DNA of 64,000 bases. Origin: Owenia fusiformis (taxonomy: Eukaryota; Annelida; Polychaeta; Sabellida; Oweniidae). Under the pieces are notes generated by a model. The model did no database searches, was not told the origin of the DNA, and worked only from the letters and a program-made list of their open reading frames with translations. This document shows, piece by piece, positions 1 to 15,000 of the stretch. The position numbers and the translations under genes are program-made. The stretch covers positions 2,561,525 through 2,625,524 of the forward strand of contig CAIIXF020000004.1 in the NCBI GenBank assembly GCA_903813345.2, given 5' to 3'. Every line of letters begins with the position of its first letter. Within the stretch, counting starts at the first letter, position 1.

Positions 1-94
1 GGGTTGTTGCATTCTCTGGTGCGAATTTTCTCTCCATCTCCACACGTAGTAGAACATTGTACCCATGCTGTCCAAGGACCAGGAGCTCCATTGA
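1..94 (-). CDS. Gene A exon 6 (partial): TSP1 repeat, type B
   Basis: The exon starts after acceptor AATTTTAG and is cut by the window edge after about 31 codons. Visible are P-W-T-A-W, C-S-T-T-C-G and R-T-R-E-C-N-N. It closely matches gene B exon 6, so gene A continues to the left of the window. Confidence 0.8.
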
Positions 95-3000
95 CTAAAA
101 TTAGCCATGGTTAAGAAGAACAATAAAAACACAAATAGAATATTTCTGGCCGATGAGAAATTGTTCGTTATCAATCAAAGAGTAAACAATCCTCTTTTTG
201 ATCTTTTATTAACTAATAACTTACGGTTTAAAGAAAAATGTATTGTTTTTACAAAAACACTTTGAGCACTTGTCAGATATGAACTCATACATGTTGTTTT
301 TGCTTTTTTAAAAAGGCTGTTAATGTATCAAAGGGATGTCAAAGTTTAGAAAAAACACCCGTCGCCCTAATTAAACAGTCAAGTTCCTACACCACTGGTT
401 ATGAAGACGTTACGACGAGCTTCTGTTGAGGGAAATAATCATAATTTCTTCATCATTTCTACCAAGAATGAGGTTGGTTTGAATCAAACATTTTACCTGT
501 ATGTTAATAATTTACATCCGGTTCCTGAACAGCTAGTCTGTTAGCCCTTGGATGCATATTCTCGAAACTAATTCACTTTTCAGTAACTAGATGAGACTTT
601 TAACATACGGTTAAAATTGTTTGCAAATCAATCTCATTTTTAGTGAAAATGATGAAAACAAAATTGTTTTTTACTGCAAAGTGTCCATATCTGACGTCAA
701 CTCTGACATCCCTTTTGATACTCAATTTTCTTCTAGTTTTTCAAAGGACACGCTTGATTGAGTTCATTTCTTACGTCAGATACTCTATTCTCTCATACCA
801 GGACAATCTATTAGTTTACAGAACTTGGTTTCCATCAGATCATTGTGGTTGCAATCATTCCCTCCATTAGATGGTGTTGGATTATCATATAATCGAGTTC
901 GAACTCTATTACCATTTCCACATGTTTTTGAACAGGCTCCCCAAGTCGTCCAGAGACCCAGGCCCATGCCTAGAAAATAACATTCCAGGACAATAAGCAA
1001 CAACTTTGCGCACATCATTCATCGTTTTCTATTTGATAGATATATTTACCAAAATACAACATTTATTCTGCTCACGATTTTTGCATATATTTACATTTTA
1101 CTATTTTGGTAAACATAAATTGTGATTTTTTCATATAATTTGTTGAGTCATATTCTTTTAAAGTGCCTAGAAAGCACCAAATAGCATATTAAAATTGTAA
1201 AATTTTCTTGGAGAGTTGGCCACCCCTCACAATTGAAATAATTCTGAATTTTTGCATTGTCTCAGACACTTTTAAGGTTTCTAGACATCATCAAATAGCT
1301 CCTTGATATAGTCAATGATTTTTACTCGCCCTCTGGCATCCCCATTAAACCTCTCCCTCTGCCATCCCTCCATTGACAACCCTCAAAAATTTAGAAAAAC
1401 AAGTATTTTTAAAAAACTTTATTGACTCATACACAAGTGCTCAGAAGCACCAAATATCATCTTTAAATTGTAAAATAAAACAATTAAAAAAAATCTGAAT
1501 TTCAATTATTGTCTCAGACATTTTTTAAGTGCCCAGACATCATCAAATAGCACCTTGATATGGTCAATGTTTCTGGGGGACAACCACTTGGTCCCCCTCT
1601 GGCACCCTACACTTCACCCTCTCATCCTCTTTGACACCCCCAAAAGAATTCTCATTTTTTTAATTGACTCATACACTTTGAAAGTGCCCAGAAAGCACCA
1701 AATAGCATCTAAAAAGTGTAAAATTTTCTATGGGGGAGAGGGCCACTCTGCACACCCCATACAAAACAATTGGACAGTTTGGACATTTAAACAGTCACCA
1801 AGTGACATAATAAAATCATAAAAATTTCTGGCACCCCACCCCAAAAACTAAAGCGTTCATTTACTCAAACACATTAAAAGTGCTCAGAATTAATCAGACA
1901 GCATCTTGAATTGGTAGAATTTTCCTGTGCTGCCCCCTTGCTCCCCTAAGAAGAAAATGATTGAACCGTTAAAAAGTTTCGGGTGAACATTTATGCCCTT
2001 CTAGCACACCTTCCCCCTATTCCAGTGTTTCTCCAAATTGCTCATTCAATATTTAGTCTAAAAACATTAAAATACTACAAAATAGGCTGAATGGCCCCAA
2101 TATAGGGAGTAGCCGACCCCCCCCCCCCCTCTGACTTACGCGATTTGATTTACGCGCCAAAAATTGACAATTTCATATTCTCTTTAGTAAAAACCACACC
2201 CCCTTGAAGAAAAGTGTCTTACGGGCCTGCATATCAAATTTAAAACGATTTGTAACATTCAGAGGACATCGACTTAAAGCGCAGCAGACTTCAGACAGTG
2301 TACTCTTGTTTTGAGTACATTGCCGTCAATAACTTATTCCAGACCATTTTGTTTGAATACATCGAAAAGGGGCGCGAGTTGTTTGTAGAATGAATCGGGG
2401 GATTTTTTTCATGAATTTTGCTTATGTTTTTCATCCAAAAAACATCAATACACTTTAAAACATTTTGTTTACTTTAAGATTACACCATGTAATCCAAAAA
2501 TATATTTCTCATTTTCAAAGATAATCCATGGATTAACACCCAGGTATTTTTATTTTTCAAACTTCAGAGGGCTGGGAATCAATGATGCTCAACGCTTTTG
2601 AATACGATAAATGCTGTTTTAAATAGGTTTTACGTATGCCAATAATTTCTCAAAATATGTAAGCTGAATGCATTTCTTAATCCCTAGAATGCCTATCATA
2701 TAACATTCTTTTGTCTTGGCCCCTTAATATGTTTTGTTGCTGTCTGATCATCAAATCAAATTGTTGTTATTTAAAGATGCCAGTCAAATCTGGTGAAACA
2801 GCACAACATTAACCTAAATAGCACAAGTACATATTATGTAACTCATCCATAATATTTCATGCATCAGGTATTAAGGCTTAGGCCTAGGGGATTAACTTTT
2901 ACACATAAACTGAACTGACAGATGTGTATGCTTACATGCACAACTTCCAGGATTGTAAGAATTCAAAACTTGTTGATAGCCATATTTTCCTGAATGTTAC

Positions 3001-6000
3001 ATCGAGATATTATGGCATTTATGAGTGGTAAAACATGAAAAAAAAGCATTTTCATTTAAAATTAGCATATGATTTGAATTAATGCCAAGAAATGTATTAG
3101 TTAACTGTATCCGTTTTACATCCATTGCAGTTGGCTACATTATAAGACAAGGCATTCACATGCAAAATGTCAACACCTGACATTTGTTACAGACACCAAC
3201 TGCCAAACACCAACTGCCAAACACCAACCACTGAACACCGTCCACAAAAAAGTTTGAGACCATAACAATATGTCACCACTTGTGGTGGTGACATAAAAAT
3301 AATCATGGAAAATTGTATTTTTTGAAAAAGTAGGAACTTCTGAGGTTATTAGAAAATTGGAAGACAAGGAAGGATTCTGGCTTTAAGATATTAGGGTTAT
3401 AAATTGCAATGAAACTAAAACAAAACATTCTTTTTCTCAAATATCACAGTGTATATTCAAATCACAAAGCCGATATCATACAATTACAATAAGGGTCTAG
3501 TGCATTTTCAATTATGAAATCCCCATGAACAAAATGAATCATTTTTAGGTGTAACATAAAGAATACAATGTCACATAATAATGTGGAAAATATTTGAGCG
3601 TTTGGACCCACGTGGACTGAGGTTGAGGTCATTTAGTTCAGCAAGGGTGTATTGACTTGCCATTGAATGGGCTCCATTGACTTAACATGTGGATATCATC
3701 AGATTCCAATGGATGCCATTGGTTTCTATTGATTTTCACAAAAATATCTAAAATACACTATGACCTGAATTGATTGCAAATTAAATAATTTCACAGTATG
3801 ACACAAATGGTATATCACATCAGATGTGCAAATATAAAGTTTGCAATCGATTCAGGTCATACTTCAAATTAAAAGATTATACATTTTTTTAGAAAAATGC
3901 TTCAAAAGCAACTTTTACACTAATGAAATCCCATACAACTTTGTAAATCCAAAGATTATACTGTTATATTTCATTAATTAATAACATATTTGGATAATAT
4001 GTTGGGATGTGTAGGATGCAAATGGATTTTGACAGACACAAAAAGACTTCTTGGTTTGGCATCTCTACCCCTGTACACTTTATGATTGAATATTGGCCCT
4101 AATAAGTGGCCCGTTCATCAATACAGTGCTGAATATAGGTCAACAAGATACTCGTGTACATATAAATGAAATAAGAAAAGCAGTATATTTATTTTGAAAA
4201 ATCAGATGAATTTATTTTGAAAAATCAGATGAATTTATTTTTGTTCATGGGGAGATCATAATGGAGGGTGCACTAGATCCTTTATGTCTTATAAATAAGT
4301 ACTGCCTTTCCATCCATAATTGATGTTGATGAAGATTGTGTTTCCAGTTTGATTTATGAACAACATTCATGGTTTTATTTATTATGTTCATTATAATGTA
4401 CAATGTGATTGATAATCAATTCACACATAGCTAGGTCTGAATATTAAACTCCAGCCAAATAGAGCCAGCACAATATTTCAACCTTTGTAACCCTTGCAAA
4501 AAGATTTTCTTGCAATAAAAATGTGAAAATAGCTTAGGGTACTTGTAAGCCAATCTGATTTTAAGGTAGATATGTCTCGATATTTTTCACTAATTTTCAT
4601 GATTATAAATACCGATAATCAATGAGTGACAATATTTTCACATTTGTAATTGTATGTGTATGCATGGTCCATGGTGTATGTTACCATAATTCTTTATATC
4701 CACTTAAAATGTAAAAAATATTGCCCAATTTATAATTATCAGATAATTTATTCATCACCAAAATTAGTAAAAATTATCAACATGCAGAACTACCTTAAAG
4801 AGTTTAATCTCTCACTCAGTCACAATCATGTCAACCAAAAATGTACTTGTGTTACATAATATAGGATTATACAGCTTACCATACGTGTGCAATCTATATA
4901 GCATCCACACTGACATCTTTACGGAATCATATATAATTTTTTAATATAAACTAACTCAACCCAATAAGGCAAGTACTAAAGAATTTACTTACCTGCCATC
5001 TAAAAATCTGCTTGGAACTACCATTGGATTCCTCCAAGAGAATATTCTAGGGATTATGGAATGCATTCAGCTTACATAATTTGAGAAATTATTGGCATAC
5101 GTAAAACCTATTTAAAACAGCATTTATCGTATTCAAAAGCGTTGAGCATCAATTATTCCCAGCCCTCTGAAGTTTGAAAAATAAAAATACCTGGGTGTTA
5201 ATCCATGGATTATCTTTGAAAATGAGAAATATATTTTTGGATTACATGGTGTAATCTTAAAGTAAACAAATTTTTTTAAAGTGTATTGATGTTTTTTGGA
5301 TGAAAAACATAAGCGAAATTCATGAAAAAAATCCCCCGATTCATTCTACAAACAACTCGCGCCCCTTTGTAAATCTCAACATTTTGTTTTGTTTTTAAAG
5401 ACTCCGTGTAATGTTTGAAAATAAGTTTTTATCATTCATTTACGATTTGTTATTTACGAAAAGTTATTTTAGAGATATTTAGAAAAAAAAAATTGGAAAA
5501 AGTTGAAATTTTTTAATAATCAAATATTCTGCCATACATCTCAAAAAAGATTATGTTTTAACACCTATGCAAATATTGAACGAGGGACACACTATTTCGA
5601 TAATAAAATACCATTATCTAATGTGCCACTTTAATGTTTTACGCGTAGCATATCAAAAATATTTCGATATGATGTCATCGATGACTCACTCAGATGGCAA
5701 AAAAATGTTGATTCTATGTGAAGCTTTTCTAAATATGCTAAACTTCAAAAGTAAATCAATGTTGATTGTCTAACCAGATTAAAAGGAAGAATACATAATA
5801 TTTTAGATATTATTGTACCATTGTTTTCTATGATAACTAAAATTTTGAAATGCATTTTTCTCTGAATCATTTTCATGGATTGATGAGTTCATTTTTCGCT
5901 TATTTGTAGAGCGATTTTCTTAATTTTTCGGCAAAAACATATGAGGATGAAAACTGTGCATTGGTATGAATTATCCCTTATTAAAAGATACAGGTAACCT

Positions 6001-9000
6001 CTAGAAGTTAGTTTTAAAGAAATTCACGATTTTTTGAACAAAAAGTCCTTCAAAAATAAAAAGTTTTACATATGACACTTTGATAACATTAGGTAAGACC
6101 ACAATATAAGCCAAAGTGGTTTAAACTTTATATGAGGGCTTTACTACTTATTCACATATTACACCTATCGTGTGCACATTATGTCAATAGTGCCAGTTAA
6201 AATATTCGTGGTGAATTATTTGTCTCAACACCAGGGCACGCCTTAAGCCAAATTTCCCTGTTGGTCATCATGACCAGCAGTATTAAAATTCGAGGTGGTC
6301 AACTATAAAATCACCTGGTCATTGAGAGATTTAGCTGGTCAATAAAAATAACTGTTGAGTCAACACAAATTCTGCGCTGTGGAATCCATATTCTGTTTTA
6401 TCCCTTTTACATGTTTTAGTGGTCAGGATTCAAAATCTGTCAAATTCAAGTATTTGTCGTATTTAGAAAAATCGCATTGAGTTCATTCTATTTAGAATCA
6501 CACAACCAAGATATTACTATCTGAAATTGGCGAGCTCATCTATCAGGAATTAGTAATTATCGATTTAATGATGTATAAGGACTATAGTTTAGTGTGTATA
6601 TGTTTATTTTCTTTCGCATTCTTAAATGTGACTGCAAAATGAGATGAGAAAATACTCTATATAATATCTCTCTACTATACCTAGCCCCTAGAAATGCACA
6701 AGACACTCTGTTTGTCTAATTGTATTGTTTAGTATATTTTTGAAAGTACCTCATTTACATCTAACGTCATTCGATAAACCATTCATAAGGAACAGACAAA
6801 TAAAAACAAATAACATAATCATTACTAATAAGCCAAAAGGGTTGCTCATGAACACCCAATACAAGGTATAGTAGAGTGGTATAGACTCTATATAATATGA
6901 CTAATATAATCTAATTATAATCTTGCTGTTATGACTGGGTCAGATTTGCTCCGATCCATCGGCCGGCGCCCGGCCGATTGAATGTTTTGCACAATATTGT
7001 ATATTCAATTTTGAACAAAATACTCAATCGGCCGGGCGCTTTAGTGAAAATCGGAGCAAATGTGACACAGGCATTAGGCATTACCTAGTGATCTCTTACA
7101 AAGAGCTCGAGTTGATTTTGCACAATCCATGCTGTCCCAGTCGCCAACATTTCTAGCATATGCGCAATTGTACTTAATGTCTGACCTTGGTTTACCATCA
7201 GCTTGCCACCACATCTGGCTTCTGAAAATAGAATAATTTATAACGCATAATTAACGAATTTGAAACGACATATAAAGAGGTCAAAATTTTCACCACATTG
7301 CCTGTACAAGAACATTGAAACCCGGTGAAAAGGAAATTATGGTCCCCTGGGGATAATGGCCCCCTTTCTTCAATGCCCTTACTGGCCCTGATTGTGGATA
7401 CGATAATAAGGGAAAGAGTTGTATTTAGGTCACCATATAAATCAATTGAAAGTAGGACCATAATTTGATAGGACCTCCTACCCTTTAACACCGGCCAAGA
7501 CTTTACAAAAAAAAAGTATTTCAACCCCCTTTCGACTTAACCTCAGGCAACTTTTGCCTCACCTTTTTAATTTGGCACACCTAATACACACTGTTCGTAT
7601 CACACAAAACCATGATTATAAGAGATCTTATAAGGGAGGCAATTACGTACCTCCGAAATTCTCCAGTGACTCTGGTACTTCACATGCATTTTTTATAATA
7701 TTATATTGCCTCAGCATTTACAAGGACAACTAAAACACCACGGCCATTAAAGAATAAATGATTGCTAGATTCAAGCAAAAAATATTTTACTTCAATTATC
7801 TATATTTATCTTTATATAACATATTGGAATTATTTTTTGTACTTTTCGTAAAAGCACACACATATGCACTATAGGTGTTCAATCATCGGGTTTCTATCTT
7901 CAAACACTACACATCCTCCTAGGCAGGTATCCAGAATCCGTACCCCCTTCTTCCCCCTGCTATAACCAATTTGGAAGCGCCCGGTTAACCTGAATCACGT
8001 GATCTAATTATGTGCAATGACATGATTTCTGTCAATTTCTGTCGACAGCCAATCAGATTGCGAGTTCTTAATCGGGGAAATGCTAACTGCTTATTACAGG
8101 GGGTAAAATGAAAGAATATATTCAAGATTTTGAAGCCCTGTGATCGGAGGATGACATTACATAAAAAAACATATTACATTCACTTAACCTTATAGACGAG
8201 TAGGAAAAACGTGCTACTGGGTTTGACAACGTTTCCGCAGAGCACTAAGGTATGGTGGTACTCAGGTCCAACAGGTAGTTAAGATCCTGCTTCAAAGCAT
8301 TATTGATATTGAATTTATTCAACTTTCAAATTGGTATACTATTGCCTCTTTTCAAATCTGGTATCCGGGAATCATTAGAAAAAGACAATTTTAGGGGGAT
8401 TACCCTCATGTCTGTTCTTAGAAAGGTCTTTGATAATATACTTCTGATCAGAAGCAAGCCAGTCATCTTAAGAAATATCCAAGGGGCATCTCAATCTAAT
8501 TGCTCATCGATCCATACATCCCTGATTGTACAAGAGACAATAGCTCATAATCTTGACAGAGGAAATAATGTATACTTGTCTACAATTAATATCCGTAAGG
8601 CTTTCGATACTATGTGGCTTAACGGGCTTCTTTTTAATTTTTTAACATTGCCATAAATGGTAAAGTGTGGAGACTCCTTCGAGAATCTTACAAAAATTAC
8701 AAGTGCATGGTACGTGTGGATCCACACTCTCTGCTCCGTTCTGTGTACTTCAAGGAGTTCATCAGGGCGGGGGTCTATTCTATGTTATGTACCAATTATA
8801 TAATTAATATATTGTAGCATTTGCAGGGTATTAGAATGAATAATATTATCTCTGTGTTACATTTCCTCCCGTTCCTTACCTTCGTTCTTTGAGTTTCCAT
8901 TAATTACTTTTCATCTCAATAATTTCTAGCTCTAAATTTCTATTCTAAGTGTCATTTTATCGTCATTGCGTATTCTACAGTATAATTTTTAGTGCCTCTC

Positions 9001-12000
9001 AATTTAATGTTCCATTCTCTATCTTTATTATTGTATTTAACTATCATTCTAGTCATTATATGTCTCAAATATTCAAATCTATGACAAAAATTCATAATTC
9101 TTAATATTTCCATGGGCGCCGCCATTTTCTTTAACCTAACGCATGCGCAAGGCAGGATGTTTGAATTTATTGTAAAGCTGAGCATGCGCAAGTCGCAATA
9201 TTAAAATTAATCATAAAGTTACGCATGCTCAAGGAAGGACCATATAAATAATTGTACATATACGCATGCGTGATCTGTGATCTAAGAATTATTTCGTCTT
9301 TAGTTTGGCGGCATATTTAAATACGGCCCGGAAATATTATCGGGGATTCTCTCTCTAACACTGACCAGACTAGACACCAATTCCTGTATTCTGAGAACCT
9401 GCTGAGAACTTAACACAAGATGTAAGCCAACATGTAATCAATGGGGGGGCGGGGAATTGTAAATAAATTGTATATAATGTACATAAAATAATATTTGTCA
9501 GTGAATTAATCTATTTGATGAGAGATTAGAATCTAAGAGTTCCAATATGAATTCCTGCAGGTTGCTGAAGTCCTCCTTATCCAGATATTATGCCCCGATC
9601 CAGTCTGGGCATATTGCATAACGTCACCACCAGTAAAATTAAAGCATCTACTCCGGCTCAGTATCAGCCCTTAGTGTAGTAGTTGCATCCTGATTTTCCT
9701 ACTTATCCCCAACTTATACCCTATAAGGTGTTAAAATTCAACTTTCCACTACAGAGATCCTGCCATTATAATTTATGCCCAAATGCATTCACATTAGTTT
9801 CATATCAAATTTAGCAAACTCTGCAATACTCAATCTTACAAACAGAAGTAACTTTGAAACTCCACCTTATTGCATCAATAACATATGCATGTACATGCAC
9901 ACGCCTATGTGTGATAATAAATTCACTTATTTAGTGGCGAATTTCATATAACTGTACATTTACCCGCCAATGGGTGCATATTGTTCTTGTTGCAAATGTG
10001 AAGAACTTAAATCCTGCATCTTTTTGCTAATAAACCTAAGTACAAATCACTTTTTACTTATAAACCCCTTATTCTAACACTTATACAAGGTTTCACAGTC
10101 CGTGCCACTATGTACGACTTATTCCTGTCTATATATCCCAGAATTCATTTTACAATTTCAAATTACACAATACTCCAGATGGCGCCACCATTTAAATTTC
10201 TTAACAATAATATTCTAACAATCATCACCATGTACAACGCGGCACATGCTACAATATCATATAATCCTAGAATTGCAATCGTTCAGTTGGTGGGTTGGAT
10301 TGGATATCACATGTCCAGTTTACGCCGATGATACATCACTACTTACTACAAGCACGACATCTATGAATGCAGTGCTAAATTTGGCATACAATCACAGCCG
10401 TAATTAAGTGGCGGTATGACATCCATCCTGATAAATGTAATGTCATGATTTTTGGAAATAATCACCATGCTGTACAGCCTATGTTTAAAATTTGCGACAA
10501 GCAAGTGACTATTGTACAAAATCAAACCCATGTAGGTATACCCTTATCAACTAGTGGAAGTGTTTCCGAATAAGTCGAGAAGGCCGTTACGTCTGGTAAA
10601 AGGAAATATTTCTCTCTATTTAGTCTGGGGAGTACTTGTGGTGGACTCAATCCTCTACCGGCACCACGCCTTTATTTGACGATGTCTATCCCTACAATGC
10701 TATACGGTAGTTCAATCATTTCTTATTCGAATAATGATGTTGAATTAACCAGCCCACAGGCAGCCCACAGGCAGATTGGAAAACGCATTCAATGTCTTCC
10801 TAAATTTGTTGATATGTATTTTCAACTGATCCACTGAGCTGGATGGACATCGAGTATAAAATCGCCTTAGATAAATTAATGTTCTTCCTTATGTTGATAA
10901 CACTACCAGTAAAAATATTTATAAGCAGGTCTTTCTTTATCGAGCTACGGAATCCCAATATAATGGTCACGGTGGTGCTGCGTCACCACTTAATACAATG
11001 TGGAATGTTTTAAGCAGATTTAATCTTTAAGATGCTGCAACTATTATGATATTCACAAGTGTACTGTCTACTCATCAAAGGGAATATGGCGAATATTAGT
11101 TTTAGGCAGGCTACGTCAAAGCCAAAATGCAACGTTTATGAATATATGTGCTTTAAAAAGTGCAACACATTTGTATGTAAGTGTAAAATGCTTTGCCCAG
11201 CCACTTAAATGGGGGCACTCAGTTTCAAATACCCTAGTGATTTAAAATATTGCAAATTAATGGTCAAGCTGCTAATGAATCAAACACTTAATGGAAATAA
11301 CAAATGGGGTGACAGAAAATGTAATATATGTGATACTGGTGAAATAGAAACATTGGATCACTTTTTACGTTTCTGCAATTCCATAGATGCGGAAAGAGTT
11401 GCACTTCTCAATTTATTTAGAATTGGTTATGATGACATTATATTTTAAACTCTCAAATCAGACAATGATGAAGCAATGATTTTTAAAGCCGAAGCTGTAT
11501 TCCTAATGTATGCAAAGCGTAATATGCTTATGCAAATGTGATTTTATGTAAACATGTTAATGCAAAATAAAAATTATAAATGAACTCACAATACACACTT
11601 GTGGTAATAAAGGATAGAATACATTACAATACAATACAATACAATACAATACAATACAATACAATACAATACAATACAATACAGGCTGTAATTAACACAA
11701 ATCACATGTAGATTCTGACCAATAAAATATTAACTCCATAACATTACTTACCCAATTGCAGGGTCCCATGGGCTTCCATCCACCCATCGCCAAATACATT
11801 CACTACCCTCATCTGTTGCACCAGTCCAGTAAAACTTTGACCTCTTCAATATTTCCGCCTTTAAAAAATTCTGAAATGAATATTAGTTTAGAAGCTAAAA
11901 ACATATCTTTGGAGTGACAAATTCCTTCAAACAAAACATGATTTCTTGAAGAGTCACTGTAAGCGGATATAGCATGATTTATAATAGGTTTACATAATAT

Positions 12001-15000
12001 TGAACATTGCCGGACGAATTCAAATTTCCTTGTCGCATTCGGAAAAGAAAATTAATATTTTCAAAGTACGAATCATCTTTTTACTTTTTACCTAGTTGTC
12101 GAGTTTATAATATGATAATGTTACTTTCAATTGTAGGAAATGATTTAAAAGGTGTGATTGTTTACATAATTTAATCCATCGGTCCCACAGTCAGGTGATT
12201 CTCAGTTCTTACCATATGAAAATTGTTAGGTCCCAGGCTTAAGAAATACTTTTATTGCATTCAAAAGTGGAAAATTCCAAATCACACCGAAAGATTCCCT
12301 TTAATCATTCTTTTAGCTCTTAAATATATAGAGAAATAATCAGCGTATAGTGGATCAGTTTTTCGACATACAGAGTGTGGCCAAAAAAGCGTCCCCATTA
12401 TTTATTTCGATACTTTTTTTAAGATGCATGGACTTCCATAAAATTTTTGCAGAATAAGCAATAATCAATTTCACAAATGTTTTAAAATTAAAAGTAATAA
12501 ATCTTTTGGGTTTTTTTTAAAAGGAAGGTTAACCGACACTATGTGTCTCTACAAATAATTACAGATTTGAGGAACGAATTCAGATTACAATGGCCATACC
12601 TCAAATAACATTTCAAGATTGACATTTTATACATCCAGCCACAGAAACCTGATGTATATGATGTATACAATCTTAATTTATATTTCCGATAGAAATGAGA
12701 GAATTTTGAGTGTATTTAGACCGATAAGAAAGATTAGATGGACTGGTTCGGAACTGGAAAATCTGGATAAATGATGTTATGTTATTTGTTTCGAATAACA
12801 TTTTGAAATCTATAACTTTTCAAATGGACCCCTGATTTCTGCTCACCTTTAATACTCAAAAACGTACCAATAGTGCTTTATTTATCCCACTTTTGTCAGG
12901 ATCAATTGTTTAATTGTTTTATGCATACCCTGCCTATTCAAATCCATGGAAAGCAGTGGTAAAATCCAATCTAATTAAAGTAGAAGAATGGTCTAACACT
13001 TGGAAACTTGATTTTAAACCGGAGAAGAGTTCCGAGATGATTTTTCACTCACCTAGAACAAAAACTGATAATGTGTCAACTTCAAAACTAACAATATAGA
13101 AATCAAAAGAGATACCGAGCACAAACATTTAGGACTCATTTTTGACCCATGTTTATCTTATGATAAGCATATTGGTGATTTACTAGTCAAAATAAGAAAA
13201 ATGTTAAACCCATTAAAGAAACTGAAATTCAAGCTTGGGAGCAAGCACCTAGAAACAATCTTCAACTCATTCATTCTTCCTCACTTTGATTATGGTGCCA
13301 TTTTATATGGCACAGCTTCTAAATTTCTTTTGCGAAGACTCGATAGTCTATATTACACAGCGGCACTCTATTGTTCTGGCTGCATCCAAGGGAGCAGTAC
13401 AGAAAAGGTCCTAAGTCTCCTAAACTGGCCAACACTTGAATCTAGACGTAGAATACAATCAAATAATTTTATGTTCAAAGTTGCCAATGGTACAAGTCCC
13501 TCATATATCACAGACATTTTTGATAAGTATAGTAATGTTAGGAATAGAAACTTGAGATACATTGATCCATTCAAAATGCCCATAAGATGCTCTGCTAGAT
13601 TCTCATCCTCAGCAATACCTTCTGCAATCTCAAAATGGCTAGAGCTCCCCCTTCTATTAAAACCAAGAAAACTCTTCATAATTTCAAAAAACACCAACGG
13701 CTTTTCCTCCAAAACCCCTCTAAAATTTTGACCACAAGTCAACTCAATCTTTCTAGACGGCATGAGATAATGGTGAATAAAGTAAGAGCTGACTTATTTT
13801 TTAAAGCTCAATTTTATGCCCATAATTTTAACTCTGTTGACAGCCCTAATTGTGCTTGTGGCAGCTCTCAAACCTTAAAGCATATTCTTTTCCAGTTCAA
13901 TCGCTTAACCTTAGTAAGACAGGATCTCTGGGATAAACTTGCTGAATTAGAACCTTCTTTCAATAATAATCTTCCCCAGTACGATTTTATCTCCATTTTG
14001 AAAACAGGAAGCCCAAACCTAAGCAAAGATGTAAACTCTAAAGCCATTTCACTGATACTTGACTTCATTATAGACAATAACTAATTCCCTCCCTCATGTC
14101 TCTCTTTCTGATATCCTGTTGTCCTGTCACACCTGCTCCGGTCCGGGACCCTGTCTGCCTGCCACCCCCAGCCTCTCACCATTCCTATATAATGCCCTCT
14201 GGCGATTTAGGGATGCTATTGTAATTGTATTTTAAACTATATCAATGAAATAAATAAATAATAAAAAAAAAATCCATGGATTTTGAAAAAGGTAATATCG
14301 AAATGAAAAAAATGTGGACGATTTATGGCCACCCTGTACATAAAAAGGTCGCGTATAAACCAAAGTTACTTACAACATGTCAATTTAAATTAATGCTACA
14401 GCTTTGAATTGGGAAGACAAGGCGGAGCTCGAGATTGAAGAATATTTCACAATTGAGGAGAATGACATCAATATGGGCTATGTAAACATGACTGAGTTTT
14501 ACAATATTATGGTGGATTTTCTTATCAGTTCCCTATTCTTGACATTTTCAGCTTTCCATTGGTATGTTCTAACCTTAGAGCAAATACCGTCATTCTTCTA
14601 TCGCAAGTGTGCTCAAATCTATAAAGGTGTTTAGATGTCAGGATTAGGCAATATTTTGATCTTACCAATTCTGTTATACTCTTTATGATAAGCATATCAC
14701 CATCGTCTCCGAACTTCTGACAAAATGATCTCGCGGGAGCCCATCTCATAAAAGATTCAGTAAAAGCATAGCACTTGCCATTAAACAAAACCCAGCAGTT
14801 TGTACACGCAGATGCTGAAAGATAGATATCAGTTTAAAGAATAAGCACAACTTGCTTTTAAATAACATCCAACAGTCTGTACACGCAGATGCTGAAAGAT
14901 AGATATCAGTTTAAAGAATTATCATAACTCACTTTAAAATACACCCAGCGGTCTGTACAATATATATCAGTTTAAAGAATTATCATAACTCACTTTTAAA

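Noticed and set aside
970-1018. Apparent signal peptide (M-M-C-A-K-L-L-L-I-V-L) in front of the TSP1-A repeats, also at 51056-51104
   Set aside because: It ends in TTTTCTAG with a pyrimidine-rich run and joins exon 4 in phase at the AG. It is intron sequence read through, and the real signal peptide is on exon 1.
7198-7524. 108-residue minus frame starting with a hydrophobic stretch
   Set aside because: It runs from intron 3 into exon 4 across the acceptor at 7222; only the exon 4 part is coding.
13368-13763. 131-residue minus frame
   Set aside because: It is antisense to the plus-strand LINE reverse transcriptase fragment, which carries the recognisable motifs.
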